Notes under the pieces: generated by a model | What the model saw: the letters and a program-made list of their open reading frames with translations, nothing else | What the model was told of the DNA's origin: nothing | The model's database searches: none | In this document: positions 47,703 through 59,700 of the stretch, one piece after another | Numbering within the stretch: position 1 is the stretch's first letter | How the letters are laid out: the number at the start of each line of letters is the position of its first letter | Translations under genes and position numbers: made by a program | Assembly: GCA_036365145.1 (NCBI GenBank) | Contig: JAEOAD010000015.1 | Span: 1,798,001-1,862,000, forward strand | DNA: 64,000 nt | Direction: 5' to 3' | DNA from: Orientallactaga sibirica | Lineage: Eukaryota > Chordata > Mammalia > Rodentia > Dipodidae

Positions 47703-49020
47703 TTATACCCCCTGCCTGATTTTTTTGCGCAAAATTGTTTTGGTTATTTGAGGGTTTTTGTGTTTCCAGATGCATTTTAGTATTGTTTTTTCTATTTCTG
47801 TGAAGAATGCTATTGGGATTTTAATGGGGATCACATTTAATGTGTAGATTGCTTTTGGTAAGATTGACATTTTCACTGTATTGATTCTTCCAATCCAGGA
47901 GCATGGAATGTCTTTCCATTTCCTTGTGTCTTCTGCAAATAGTCGCTCGAGTTTTTTATAGTTCTCATTGTAGAGATCCTTCACTTCCTTGGTTAAGTTT
48001 ATTCCAAGGTATTTTATTTTTTTTGAGGCAATTGTGAACGGGAGAGATTCCCTGATTTCATCCTCTGCATGTTTGTTGTTAGTGTATAGAAAAGCTACTG
48101 ATTTCTGTGTGTTTATTTTGTATCCTGCTACATTGCTAAAAGTGTTTATCAGCTCTAACAATTTGCTGTGGAGTCTTTAGGGTCTGTTATGTATAGAATC
48201 ATATCATCTGCAAATAATGATAATTTGATCTCTTCCTTCTGATTTGTATCCCCTTTATGAGTGTCTCTTGCCTTATTGCTATGGCTAAGACTTCCAGTAC
48301 TATATTAAATAGTAGTGGGGAAAGTGGACACCCTTGTCTTGTTCCTGAATTTAGAGGAAAAGCTTCAAGTTTTTCCCCATTAAGTATTATGTTGGCTGTA
48401 GGTTTGACATAAATAGCTTTTATTATGTTGAGATATGTTCCTTCTATTCCAAGTTTCTGTAGTACTTTCACCATGAAGGGGTGTTGGATTTTGTCAAATG
48501 CTTTTTCTGCATCTATTGAGATGGCCATGTGATTTTTGTCCTTCAGACCATTTATATGGTGTATTACATTTATGGATTTGCATATGTTGAACCATCCCTG
48601 CATCTCTGGGATAAAGCCTACTTGGTCAGGGTGAATAACCTTTCTGATATATTCTTGTATTCTGTTTGCCAGTATTTTGTTGAGAATTTTTGCATCTATG
48701 TTCATGAGGGAGATTGGTCTATAGTTTTCTTTTTTTGATCTGTCTTCGTCCGGTTTGGGTATCAGGGTGATGCTGGCTTCATAGAAGGATTTCGGTAGAA
48801 TTCCTTCCTCTTCTATTTTATGGAAAAGTTTGAGAAGCATTGATGTTAGATCTTCCAGGAATGTCTGGTAAAATTCAGTAGTGAATCCATCTGGGCCTGG
48901 GCTTTTTTTAATTGGGAGACTTTTTATGACTGCTTGGATCTCTGTGGTTGTTATAGGTCTATTTAAATGGTTTATCTCATCTTGATAATTTTGGTAGGTC
49001 ATATAAATCAAGGAAATCAT
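47703..49020 (-). pseudogene. L1 ORF2 reverse transcriptase (copy 2), frameshifted around FADD
   Basis: Two pieces, 49020-48199 and 48161-47703. The first has [57 protein letters not shown] and [18 protein letters not shown], then runs out of frame as [13 protein letters not shown] where FADD should follow. One base is missing near 48233-48239 (GG for GGG on the coding strand) and one near 48165-48169. The second piece resumes at [20 protein letters not shown]. Both losses are shared with copy 3. A separate 2-bp loss near 48988 is private. Confidence 0.92.
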
Positions 49021-50300
49021 CCATTTCTTTCAGGTTTTCAAACTTAGAGGCATATATATTCTTAAAGTATGTCCGTACGATTTTCTGAATTTCTTTGGTA
49101 TCTGTTGTGATGTTGCCTTTTTCATCTCTAATTTTATCAATTTTTGTCTCTTCTCTCTTTCTTTTGGTCAGATTTGCTAAGGGTTTGTCAATCTTGTTTA
49201 TCCTTTCAAAGAACAAACTCCTTCTTTCATTGACTTTTTTGATTGTTGTTTTGGTTTCCATTTCATTAATTTCTGCCCTAACCTTTATTATTTCTTCCCA
49301 TCTACTGATTTTTGCTTTGCCTTGTTCTTCTCTTTCCAAGGCCTTAAGGTGAAGCATTAAATTGTTTAGTTGTGAACTCTCTAATTTCTTAATATAGGCA
49401 CTTAGAGCTATAAATTTCCCTCGTAGGACCGCCTTCATTGTGTCCCACAGGTTTTGGTATGTTGTATTCTCATCATCATTTGATTCTATGAATTTCTTGA
49501 TTTCCTTCTTAATTTCTTCAATGACCCATACATCATTCAATAATGTACTGTTTAGTCTCCATGAATTTCTGTATGCTCTGTGGTTTTTCTTGTTGTTGAT
49601 TTGCAGTTTAATCCCATTGTGGTCAGATAGCATACAAGGGATTATTTCAATTTTCCTGTATTTGTTGAGATTTGATTTGTGTCCTATCATATGGTCTATT
49701 TTAGAGAATGACCCATGTGCCGCTGAGAAGAATGTATATTCTGCAGTATTTGGATGGAATTTTCTGTATATATGTGTTAGGTCCATTTGTTCCATGATAT
49801 CATTTAATGCAGATGTCTCTCTGTTTTTTTGTTGGGTAGACCTGTCAAGTGATGAGAGCGGGGTATTGAAGTCACCCACTACTATTGTGTTAGGTGTTAT
49901 CTCTGACCTTAAGTCCAATAGTGTTTGTTTGATGTAATTGGGGCCCCCCGTGTTGGGAGCATAAATGTTTAGGATTGTGATATCCTCCTGTTGGAGTGTT
50001 CCTTTAATCAGTATAAAGTGACCTGTTTTATCTCTCCTCACTAATGTTGGTTTGAAGTCTATCCTGTCAGAAATTAGGATGGCAACCCCTGCTTTTTTCT
50101 AGGTCCATTTGCTTGATATATCTTTTTCCAGCCTTTCACCCTAAGAATGTTTCTATCTTTTAATCGGATGTGAGTTTCCTGAAGGCAACAGATGGTAGGA
50201 TCCTGCTTTTTAATCCAGTCTGCAAGTCTATGTCTTTTGTGGGGCATTGAGGCCATTGATATTAAGAGTTATTATTGAAAGATATGTATTTGATCTGTCC
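48977..50300 (-). pseudogene. L1 ORF2 endonuclease and linker (copy 2)
   Basis: Pieces 50256-50074 ([20 protein letters not shown]) and 50041-48977 (354 codons: [47 protein letters not shown], then the linker to [20 protein letters not shown]). The catalytic QETH, DFN and SDH strings are kept. Small deletions break the frame near 50245 and 50090. Confidence 0.9.
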
Positions 50301-50336
50301 ATTTTTCTTGTTTTGTAGTTCTTCCTGGTTTTCGTT

Positions 50337-51434
50337 TTACTCACTTGTTCTAACTGTTAAGTATGATTTCTTTTTTCCTAATTCCTGCTGTGTGTGTTTT
50401 GCTTTTTCTTCAGCATGAATGATTCCTGCAAGTATTTTCTGTCGAGCTGGCTTAGTTGTCATAAATTCCTTTAGCCTGTCTTTGTTGTGGAATGTCCTTA
50501 TTTCTCCATCAATTTGGATACAAAGCTTTGCAGGATAAAGTAATCTTGGTTGACAATTTTTATCTTTCAGAACTTGGAATACATCACTCCAGGCCCTCCT
50601 GGCTTTTAAAGTTTGTGTTGAGTAATCTGCTGTGACCCTGATGGGTTTCCCCTTAAATGTCATTTGCTTTTTCTCTCTAACTGCTTTCAGTATATTTTCT
50701 TTGGTTTGTGTATTTAGTAGTTTAATTATAACATGGCGAGAAGAGGATCTTTCTAGGTTTTGTCTGTTTGGTGTTCTAAATGCTTCTTGTATCTGCATTG
50801 GCATTTCTTTCCCAATTTGGGGAAAATTTTCTTCTATGATTTTATGGAAAACACCTACAAAGCCTCGGGATTGAAATTCTTCCCCTTCTGCTATACCTTG
50901 AATTCTTATGTTTGATCTTTTCATAGTGTCCCTCATGTCTTGGAGTTCCCATTCATACCTTTCTATTAGCTTGTCTTTCTCTTTGTTGGACTGTGATAGA
51001 TCTGCCACCTGGTCTTCTAGTTTAGATATTTTGTCCTCTCCTTCATCCATTCTACTAGTGAGACTTTCCACAGAGTTTTTTATTTCACCGACTGTGTTCT
51101 TCAGGGTTAAGATTTCAGCCTGGTTTTTCTACAGTAGTTCTATTTCCTTGTTCATGTCCTCTAATGACCTTTTTATTTCATTAAACTATTTCTCTGTAAT
51201 CTCCTTCAACACTTTGTTTTCTTCTCTAATTCCTTTGTTTTCTTCTCAGATTGCTTTCATTTCTTCTTTCATTTCTTTGAGCATAGATATCATCATTCCC
51301 TTGAAATCTTTGTCAGGAATTTCATCTAAAACAGTCTCATTGTTGGACCTTTCTGATGGATTTGCAGTTTTTGGTGGGATTGCATTGTCTTGATTCTTTG
51401 TGTTTCTTGTATTATAATGTAGTGACTTTTGCAT
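50337..51434 (-). pseudogene. L1 ORF1 (copy 2), one frame with three stops
   Basis: The frame starts MQKSLHYNTRNTKNQDNAIP at 51434 and ends LTVRTSE at 50337, 365 codons in a single phase. Stops lie at 51248-51246 (TGA, same codon as in copy 1), 51188-51186 (TAG) and 51131-51129 (TAG). Downstream, 244 codons are open: SLTSRMDEGEDKISKLEDQV (coiled coil), MKRSNIRIQGIAEGEEF (RRM-like start), TLKARRAWSDVFQVLKDKNC and LLYPAKLCIQIDGEIRTF (C-terminal domain). The length of the whole frame agrees with L1 ORF1p. Confidence 0.92.
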
Positions 51435-52424
51435 CCTGGATTGCTTTGATGCTTAGGTTTCCTATTTATCTTCAGTGTTCTTAGGTGTTGTGATCCACCT
51501 TTATATTATTTCAGGATATGAGTTTAAGGTGTCACGTGTAGCACTTGTACCTAAGTAGAAGTACTCCTAGCTGTTGAGTTTGCTCGTTAAGCAAGTATTG
51601 TAGTGGACTGGTGGAACAATTTACAGGCAAGTTCTAAACTTCAACAGAGCAAAATACACATTTAATTGACACGAACACAGAGTATACAAGTGTGAGAATT
51701 GAGACAAACAGTCCTATAGGGTCAAAATCCCTAAGGGCATGTGATGGTCCACGCCCTTAGTCCTGTCAGCTTGGGAATCAGACCCTGTCCTCAATAATAA
51801 CTGAAGCAAAAGATAAAGGCCCTTTAAATCTATAAGTAGTACAGATAGCAATATTCAACCCCTCATATTCAGCTTATTTGAAAATGGTAAAGCCACCCAC
51901 AAATATGTAATACATACCCTGCCTTGACCTGGAAAGAGTGGTTAGCACTTCCAATGCAGGCCTTTGTTATCTTTTGGTGTGGCTTTTAAACTCACCAATG
52001 CTGGGTGCCCACCTCGTTACCTGAGCTGTGGAGCTTGGGTCAGGTAAGCTGGGGCTGGTGTTGACGATGTGGTTCAAATTTGCCACTGGTTGTTGTTCAA
52101 TTCTACCAATTCCCTGGGGAACTGATGATTGGGGGATGGGCGAGTTCAGGAAGCCTGTAGCAACTCACAGTGTGTGTCTCTTTCAGTAGCTCCGCAGATT
52201 TTTCTTTGATTTTTTGGGCTCTGTGAGGAGACTGATGAGGTTGAAAAGTCCCTTTTTTGTTTGTTTGTTTGTTCGGGTGGCGTTTGCAGCGGAAGCTCAG
52301 CGGGGCTTAGCTGATCTGGTTGGCAGCTTTGGATTGAGGGTTGGAGCCTTGGCGCCGATCCGTTGGGGAGCTGGCTGAGTGAAGTGGAGCTGTTGGGGTG
52401 CTCTTGGGGTGGAGCGAAGCCGCT

Positions 52425-52499
52425 GGGAGCCCACAGATGGGGAGCCCGCGGATGGGGAGTCCGCGGATGGGGAGTCCGCGGCTGGGGAGCCCGCGGTGG
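52425..52499. repeat. Five 15-bp tandem repeats in the L1 copy 2 5' UTR
   Basis: Units of GGGAGCCCGCGGATG type at 52425, 52440, 52455, 52470 and 52485, with one to four changes each. CpG-rich. Not seen in the 5' UTR of copy 1 or copy 3. Confidence 0.92.
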
Positions 52500-52666
52500 T
52501 GTGGAGCCATTGGGGAGTGAGCTGCCGGGGGCCGCACTCTCCACAGTGGGTTTCTGGCTGTCTTTTGCTTTTCCACTATTTCCCGAAGAAAATATTCTGC
52601 TCTCTTCCTCAGATGAGTGTAGTTTTTCTTTATTCTCTCCCTGATCCCGTTTGGCATGGCTCCTAT

Positions 52667-52677
52667 GCCACCATCTT
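52667..52677 (-). promoter_or_regulatory. YY1-type box at L1 5' end (copy 2)
   Basis: AAGATGGTGGC on the minus strand about 10 bp from the L1 5' end. Confidence 0.7.
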
Positions 52678-52698
52678 ACCCGGAACCCCAATGTTTTT

Positions 52699-53300
52699 GA
52701 AAAGGGGACAAGTGTCTATCTTTTTTAGAAAAATTTAAAATATTTAAGGTTAATAATGCCTTTTTTACTTGGTCGTGTGGGGGTAGGGATTCCCCCTTTT
52801 GTTTTTGTTCATGATGGCCTGGCCCCACAGGTATTAGAAAATTTGACTTGATCTGGCAATCTAAGGGTGGCAAAGCATTGAAGCATATGGTTAATAGCAT
52901 GTTTAGTCTTTTCCCCGGCATGTGTGATATCCAGCAAGCATGGGAGAAAGTATTAACTGAGAGAAAAATATATTTAAGTTTTTTAAATGGAGAATAATGT
53001 GTAACATCAATCTGTCAAAGGTGATTAGGGTGTAGCCCTCGAGGATTGGCTCCTGTAGTGTGAAGAGGAGGTACCTGGAGGAAAGGCTGACAGGATTTGT
53101 AACTTTGGACAATTTTTTTAAGGTCCTTGACTGGCACGTGGGGATATTTATGTTTAAGGCCCCTCCAATTTATGTGGATTAATAAGTGGAAGTGTGTAGC
53201 TTCTGAGACTGTATTACACTGAGGCAGAGAAGCCAATTTGTTGGCCAAATTGGTTTTTTTAGAGAGGAATCCTGGTAAATTTTGATGGCCTTTGAGATGT
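52699..53300 (-). pseudogene. ERV RNase H end and integrase remnant
   Basis: Reading right to left: an RNase H C-terminal motif (HLKGHQNLPGFL, near 53300-53265), then the integrase zinc domain with its His-His and Cys-Cys pairs (THFHLLIHINWRGLKHKYPH, then SYKSCQPF), then GANPRGLHPNHL, the catalytic core in shifted frames and SLPPHDQVKKALLTLNILNF. At least two frameshifts lie near 53020 and 52915. The sequence stops at the L1 copy 2 target site and resumes at 45148. The type is betaretroviral by motif reading. Confidence 0.85.
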
Positions 53301-53416
53301 GGAAGCTTACAGATCTAGGGGAAGTTTTATAATGGCAGTAGCAGTTGGCCTGCCTTCACAGGGCCAAACAAGAGAAAAAAAAAAAAAAAACCAACCAGCC
53401 ACACAGCACATGGAAC
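53301..53416 (-). repeat. MaLR LTR fragment, left of L1 copy 3
   Basis: GGAAGCTTACAGATCTAGGG and GCCTGCCTTCACAGGGCCAA match the LTR at 40107-40190. It continues at 61056-61160 (CACACTTCAGGAACTCC, GGGCACACTTTGCATATCGT). The LTR is incomplete at both ends. Confidence 0.88.
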
Positions 53417-53431
53417 AAAAACTACAGTCAA
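53417..53431. repeat. Left TSD of L1 copy 3
   Basis: AAAAACTACAGTCAA, matching AAAAACTACAGCCAA at 61041-61055 with one difference. Confidence 0.85.
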
Positions 53432-53445
53432 CATAGGTTCCGGTT

Positions 53446-53456
53446 AAGATGGCAGC
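53446..53456 (+). promoter_or_regulatory. YY1-type box at L1 5' end (copy 3)
   Basis: AAGATGGCAGC, 15 bp into the element. The 5' UTR after it is much diverged from copies 1 and 2, so this box is the best-conserved part of the promoter. Confidence 0.72.
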
Positions 53457-54575
53457 ATAGGAACCATGCCAAAACAGGCTAGGGAAAAAAAGCAAAAAAA
53501 AAAAAAAAAAAAAAAAAAAACCAACAGAATACACTCTTCTACTAAAAAGTGAGGTGAGGTGTATAGTAAATGACAAATGGCAGCAGAGAAGTAGGAGAGA
53601 TCCAGAGTGTCTGGAGCCCACAGAAGCAGGCAGAAGGGGCTCCACAGCCACGGCAAGTTCCGTGCCCCAGCAGCAGCCAGGCTCCAGCTGAGCCACAGGA
53701 TTTTAAAGCCAGGTGAGGGGATTCTCCACTCACACCAGCCTCCTTTCCAACTCAAGAAACATGGAAGGAGGATGGCAGAGACCAACGGAGCAGCTTGTGA
53801 GGAAGAGGATCGTGTGGATGAGCAGACGGACTTCAGCCTCCCCTCACCCACTGCCAGCGCAAACACCATCACCAGAGACCCGGGAAAGAGACCTCACCTA
53901 CCCAGCATTCGGCAAGGTGAAAGCAGTGATCCACAAACGCAGCAGGCTTTCCTAAGCCCAAAACACAGCAAAGAAGGACCCAAGCAGCCTTACAGCATAG
54001 CTGAGACCAAAACCGTCCCAAAAGGTAACTTGGATTACACCAGGTTAGTACCCACCAAATAAGCCCAGTCAGATCTGACACTCGTAAATAAGCTATATTT
54101 TGGGCTGCTCATCTGTTTCTTCCTGATTTGTAGTGCCTTTGTTTCCTCTTCTGTCAATCGTTGGGAAAGTGTCTCACATGGTCACAAACTGACCTTGGAA
54201 CCTTCTACAGACCAGAAATCTTAGCCTCCCAGTTGACAGGAGTAAGGTGTGGGAAACACACATCCTTAGGGACTGTGATGGTATTAAAGGATCTGTTTGT
54301 CATAACACCTACTTTTGCACAAATACTCTGTGCTGTATTTCATTGAATGGGTACATTGTTTAGTTAAATTTTTTAGAATTTGACTGTATTCTGTTTCATT
54401 CAGCCCACTTGAATACTCTCATAGCAGGCAAATCCAACACCTAGGGTCACTTTTGTGATTACTCTGAGAGTCTTAAGAGCCATACCTAGCACCTTAAGCT
54501 CCTACCCTGAAGATATATAATACCAGATTGATTGACACGTCTAATATTACTGCAGATAATTAGAAAACCCAAGCA

Positions 54576-55668
54576 TTAAATTAATCCAAAATTCAAAAAT
54601 CTCTACATTATAATACGAGAAACACAAAAAATCAAGACAATGTAAATCCACCAAAAAGTATTAATGTATCAGAAATGACCTTCAGTGAGACTGAATTAGA
54701 GGAAATGCCTGAGAAAGTTTTCAAAAGAATGATTATAAATATGTTCAAAGACCTCAAAGAGGAAATGAAAGGGTTCAAAGAACTCAAAGACAAAAATGAA
54801 AGGATTCAAAAAAACCACAGAAAACCAATTTAATGAAATAAGGAGGTCAATACTAGACATAAATTCAGAAATAGAAAGAATAAAGAAAACCCAATCAGAA
54901 ATACTAGCAATAAAGAGCACAGTCAGTGAAATTAAAAACTCTGTAGAAAATCTCTCTAGTAGAATGGATGAAGGAGAGAATAGAATATCTAAACTAGAAG
55001 ACCTGATAGCAGATCTAATACAGTCTAACAAAGAGAAAGACAAAATAATAGGAAGGTATGAATGGGAATTTCAAGATATTCGGGACACTATGAAAAGATC
55101 AAACATAAGAATTCAAGGGATAGCTGAAGGAGAAGAATCTCACTCCATAGGCATAGTAGGTGTTTTCAAAAAAATCATAGAAGAAAACTTCCCCCAAGTT
55201 GGGAAAGAGATGCCAATGCAGATACAGGAAGCCTTTAGAACACCAAACAGACAAAACCTGGGAAGAACCTCTTCCTGCCATATTATAATTAAACTACCAA
55301 ACATACAAATCAAAGAAAATGTATTGAAAGCAGCTAGGGAGAAAATGCAAGTCACCTACAAAGGCAAGCCCATCAGAATCACAGCATATTGCGCAACACA
55401 AACTTTAAATGCCAGAAGGGCTTGGAGTGAGGTATTCCAAGTTCTGAAAGATAAAAACTGTCAACCAAGATTACTTTATCCTGCAAAGCTATCTATCCAA
55501 ATTGACGGAGAAATAAGGACATTCCACAACAAAGACAGGCTAAACGAATTTATGGCAACTAAACCAGCTCTACAGAAAATACTTACAGGAATCTTTCACG
55601 CTGAAGAGAAAGCAAAACACACACAGCAGGAAATAGGAAAAAGTAAACCATACTCAAATAACAGTTAA
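54576..55668 (+). pseudogene. L1 ORF1 (copy 3)
   Basis: At the place of the start codon the sequence reads ATT (ATTCAAAAATCTCTACATTA), so the ATG is lost. The N-terminal part up to about 54790 is in one frame; a frameshift leads to the main 290-codon piece (54796-55668). That holds the coiled coil (ILDINSEIERIKKTQSEILA, NLSSRMDEGENRISKLEDLI), the RRM-like part (MKRSNIRIQGIAEGEES) and the C-terminal domain (TLNARRAWSEVFQVLKDKNC, LLYPAKLSIQIDGEIRTF). It differs from copies 1 and 2 at several places (RQNLGRTSSCHIIIK against RQNLERSSSRHVIIK), and it lacks their shared TGA. Confidence 0.92.
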
Positions 55669-55714
55669 AACAAGTGAGTAAAGTGAAAACAGGAAGAACT
55701 ACAAAACAAGAATA

Positions 55715-57387
55715 ATGGTGAGAGCAAATACCTATCTCTCAATAATAACTCTTAATATCAATGGCCTCAATGTCCCAACCAAAAGACACAGACTTGCAGA
55801 CTGGATTAAAAAGCAGGATCCTACCATCTGTTGCCTCCAGGAAACCCATCTCTCAATAAAACATAGGAACCTTCTTAGGGTGAAAGGTTGGAACAAGGTG
55901 TTTCAAGCAAATGGGGCTAGGAAACAAGGATACAGGAAACAGGATAAACTTCAAACCAACATTAGTGAGGAAAGATAAAGAAGGTCACTTTATACTGATT
56001 AAAGGAACACTCCAACAGGAGGACATTACAATCCTAAACATATATGCTCCTAACATGGGGGCTCCCAGTTTAATCAAGCAAACACTATTGGACTTAAGGA
56101 CAGAGATATCTCCTAACACAATAATAGTGGGTGACTTCAATACCCCACTCTCATCACTTGACAGGTCTACCGAGCAAAAAATAAACAGAGAGACAGCTGC
56201 ATTAAATGATATCATGGATCAAATGGACCTAACAGATATATACAGAACATTCCATCCAAATGCTGCAGAATATACTTTTCTCAGCAGCACATGGGACATT
56301 CTCTAAAATAGATCATATAATAGGACACAAAGCAAACCTTAACAAATACAGGAAAATTGAAATAATCCCATGTATGCTATCTGACCACAAGGGGATTAGA
56401 CTGCAAATCAGCAACAAGAAAAACCACAGAGCATACAGAAATTCATGGAGACTAAACAGTACATTATTGAACGATGTATGGGTCATTGAAGAAATTAAAA
56501 AGGAAATCATGAAATTCGTAGAATCAAATGATGATGAGAATACAACATACCAAACCCTTTGGGACACAATGAAGGCAGTCCTACAAGGGAAATTTATAGC
56601 TCTAAGTGCCTATATTAAGAAATTAGAGAGTTCACAACTAAACAATTTAATGCTTCACCTTAAGGCCTTGGAAAGAGAAGAACAAGGCAAAGCAAAAATC
56701 AGTAGATGGGAAGAAATAATAAAGGTTAGGGCAGAAATTAATGAAATGGAAACCAAAACAACAATCAAAAAAATCAATGAAAGAAGGAGTTTGTTCTTTG
56801 AAAGGATAAACAAGATTGACAAACCCTTAGCAAATCTGACCAAAAGAAAGAGAGAAGAGACAAAAATTGATAAAATTAGAGATGAAAAAGGCAACATCAC
56901 AAAAGATACCAAAGAAATTCAGAAAATCATACAGACATACTTTAAGAATATATATGCCTCTAAGTTTGAAAACCTGAAAGAAATGGATGATTTCCTTGAT
57001 TCATATGACCTACCAAAATTAAATCAAGATGAGATAAACCATTTAAATAGACCTATAACAACCACAGAGATCCACGCAGTCATAAAAAGTCTCCCAACTA
57101 AAAAGAGCCCAGGCCCAGATGGATTCACTGCTGAACTTTACCAGACATTCTTGGAAGATCTAACAAAAATGCTTCTCAAACTTTTCCATAAAATAGAAAA
57201 GGAAGGAATTCTACTGAAATCCTATGAAGCCAACATCACCCTGATACACAAATTGGACGAAGACAGATCAAAAAAAGAAAATTACAGACCAATCTCCCTC
57301 ATGAACATAGATGCAAAAATTCTCAACAAAATACTGGCAAACAGAATACAAGAATATATCAGAAAATTATTCACCCTGACCAAGTAG
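55715..57387 (+). pseudogene. L1 ORF2 endonuclease to RT start (copy 3)
   Basis: Three pieces in three phases. 55715-55978 has [20 protein letters not shown] and CCLQETHLS. 55911-56306 has [18 protein letters not shown] and [16 protein letters not shown]. 56260-57387 (375 codons) has [20 protein letters not shown], the linker and RT block 1 ([33 protein letters not shown]). Catalytic QETH and DFN and SDH strings are kept. The piece ends in a frameshift at RKLFTLTK. Confidence 0.92.
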
Positions 57388-57401
57388 GCTTTATCCCAGA
57401 G

Positions 57402-58047
57402 ATGCAGGAATGGTTCAACATACGCAAATCCATAAATGTAATACATCATATAAATAGTCTGAAGGACAAAAATCACATGGTCATCTCAATAGATACAGAA
57501 AAGGCATTTGACAAAATCCAACACCCCTTCATGGTGAAAGTATTACAGAAACTCAGAATAGAAGGAACATATCTCAACATAATAAAAGCTATTTATGACA
57601 AACCTACAGCCAACATAATACTAAATGGGGAAAAACTTGAAGCTTTTCCTCTAAATTCAGGAACAAGACAAGGGTGTCCACTTTCCCCACTACTATTTCA
57701 TATAGTACTGGAAGTCTTAGCCATAGCAATAAGGCAAGAGACACTCATAAAGGGGATACAAATCAGAAGGAAGAGATCAAATTATCATTATTTGCAGATG
57801 ATATGATTCTATACATAACAGACCCTAAAGACTCCACAGCAAATTGTTAGAGCTGATAAACACTTTTAGCAATGTAGCAGGATACAAAATAAACACACAG
57901 AAATCAGTAGCTTTTCTATACACTAACCACAAACGTGCAGAGGATGAAATCAGGGAATCTCTCCCATTCACAATTGCCTCAAAAAAAATAAAATACCTTG
58001 GAATAAACTTAACCAAGGAAGTGAAGGATCTCTACAATGAGAACTAA
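57402..58047 (+). pseudogene. L1 ORF2 reverse transcriptase (copy 3), frameshifted around FADD
   Basis: Piece 57402-57806 has [19 protein letters not shown] and [20 protein letters not shown] and runs off as [13 protein letters not shown], exactly as copy 2 does, because one G is missing near 57769-57773. Piece 57844-58047 resumes at [20 protein letters not shown] after a second missing base near 57836-57841, also shared with copy 2. FADD itself is present at the DNA level between the two, in a third frame. Confidence 0.92.
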
Positions 58048-58721
58048 AAAACTCGAGCGACAAATTGCAGAAGATACAAGGAAATGGAAAGATATCCCAT
58101 GCTCCTGGATTGGAAGAATCAATATCGTGAAAATGTCAATCTTACCAAAAGCAATCTACACATTTAATGTGATCCCCATTAAAATCCCAATAGCATTCTT
58201 CACATAAATAGAAAAAACAATACTAAAATTCATCTGGAAACACAGAAAACCTCGAAGAGCCAAAACAATTTTGTGCAACAAAAATCAGGCAGGTGGTATA
58301 ACCATACCCGATTTTAAGTTATATTACAAAACAATAGTAACAAAAACAGCATAGTACTGGCACAAGGACAGACAGGTAGATCAATGGAACAGAATAGAAG
58401 ACCCAAATATTAATCCAAGCAGCTACAGCCACCTGATTTTTGACAAAAATGCCAAAAATATTCATTGGAGAAAAGATAGCCTCTTTAACAAGTGGTGCTG
58501 GGAAAACTGGACATCTGTATGTAAAAGGATAAATGTAGATCTTTGTCTCTCTCCATACACAAGACTCAAGTCCAAATGGATCAGGGACCTTAATATCAGA
58601 CCTGAGAGGTTGAAACTGCTAGAGGAAAAGGTAGGGGAAACACTTCAACATATTGGCATAGGCAAGGACTTTCTGAATATAACTCCAATTGTTCAGCGAA
58701 TAAACCAACCACTGGGACCTT

Positions 58722-59700
58722 ATGAAACTACAAAGCTTTTGTACAGCAAAGGACACTGTGAATAGAGCAAAAAGACAACCTACAGAATGGGAGAAAATCT
58801 TTGCCAGTTATACATCTGACAGAGGATTAATATCCAGAATATACAAAGAACTCAAAAAGCAGAATAATAAGAATTCAAACAACCCAGTTAAAAAATGGGC
58901 TATGGGCCGGGCCTGGTGGCGCATGCCTTTAATCCCAGCACTTGGGAGGCAGAGGTAGGAGGATCGCCTTGAGTTCAAGGCCACCCTGAGACTACATAGT
59001 TAATTCCAGGTCAGCCTGGACCAGAGTGAGACCCTACCTCAGAAAACCAAAAAAAAAAAAAAAAATGGGGGGGCTATGGAACTAAATAGACAATTCTCAG
59101 AAGATGTAATACAAATGGCATATAAACATCTAAAAAAGTGTTCCACATCCTTAGTCATCAGGGAAATACAAATTAAAACCACTTTAAGATTCCATTTCAC
59201 TCCTATCAGAATGGCTACCATCAAGAATACAAATGACAATAAATGCTGGCGTGGATGTGGAAAAAGAGGAACACTTCTACACTGTTGGTGGGAATGTAAT
59301 CTGGTCCAGCCATTGTGGATATCAGTGTGGAGGTTCTTGAGACAGCTAGAAATAGATTTACCATATGATCCAGCTATAGCACTCCTAGGCATATATCCAG
59401 AGGACTCTTCTCACTACCTTAGAGACACTTGCACAACCATGTTTATTGCTGTGCTATTCACAATAGCTAGGAAGTGGAACCAGCCTAGATGTCCCTCCAC
59501 AGATGAATGGATAATAAAGATGTGGCACATTTACACAATGGAGTTCTATTCAGTGGTAAAGAAAAATGAAATTATGAAATTTGCAGGGAAATGGATGGAT
59601 CTGGAAAAGATTATACTAAGTAGGGTAACCCAGACTCAGAAAGCCAAATGTCACATGTTCTCTCTCATATGTGGATCCTAACTACAAATCTATAAACTTG
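58722..59700 (+). pseudogene. L1 ORF2 C-terminal domain (copy 3), split by B1
   Basis: Pieces 58722-58889 ([20 protein letters not shown]) and 59076-59681 (201 codons) lie on both sides of a B1. The second keeps [18 protein letters not shown] with the C-x3-C-x7-H-x4-C spacing, [20 protein letters not shown] and [20 protein letters not shown], and reaches the natural end region near [13 protein letters not shown]. Confidence 0.92.
58906..59063 (+). repeat. Young B1 SINE with TSD in L1 copy 3
   Basis: GCCGGGCCTGGTGGCGCATG, CCAGCACTTGGGAGGCAGAG, GAGACTACATAGTTAATTCC, CAGAGTGAGACCCTACCTCA and a long A tail. TSD AAAAAATGGGCTATGG at 58890-58905; the right copy (about 59058-59080) has four extra G. 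Confidence 0.95.

Larger units (their letters stand above)
45161..52686 (-). mobile_element. Near full-length L1 (copy 2) inside the ERV
   Basis: Reading right to left: 5' UTR (52686-51435), ORF1 (51434-50337), ORF2 (about 50300-46560), 3' UTR and an A-rich tail at 45150-45185. The 12-bp duplication CCCAATGTTTTT (45149-45160, 52687-52698) defines both ends. The target is ERV integrase coding sequence, so this L1 is younger than the provirus. It is about 7.5 kb long. Both ORFs carry several stops and frameshifts. Confidence 0.95.

Noticed and set aside
52146..52691. 181-codon Pro-rich minus-strand frame with TPHPRTPHPRAPH repeats
   Set aside because: It is the translation of the 15-bp array in the L1 copy 2 5' UTR. 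The repeat length is divisible by three, which keeps it open.
53607..54062. 151-codon plus-strand frame before ORF1 of L1 copy 3
   Set aside because: It lies in the L1 5' UTR, has no counterpart at this place in copies 1 and 2 and no recognisable domain.
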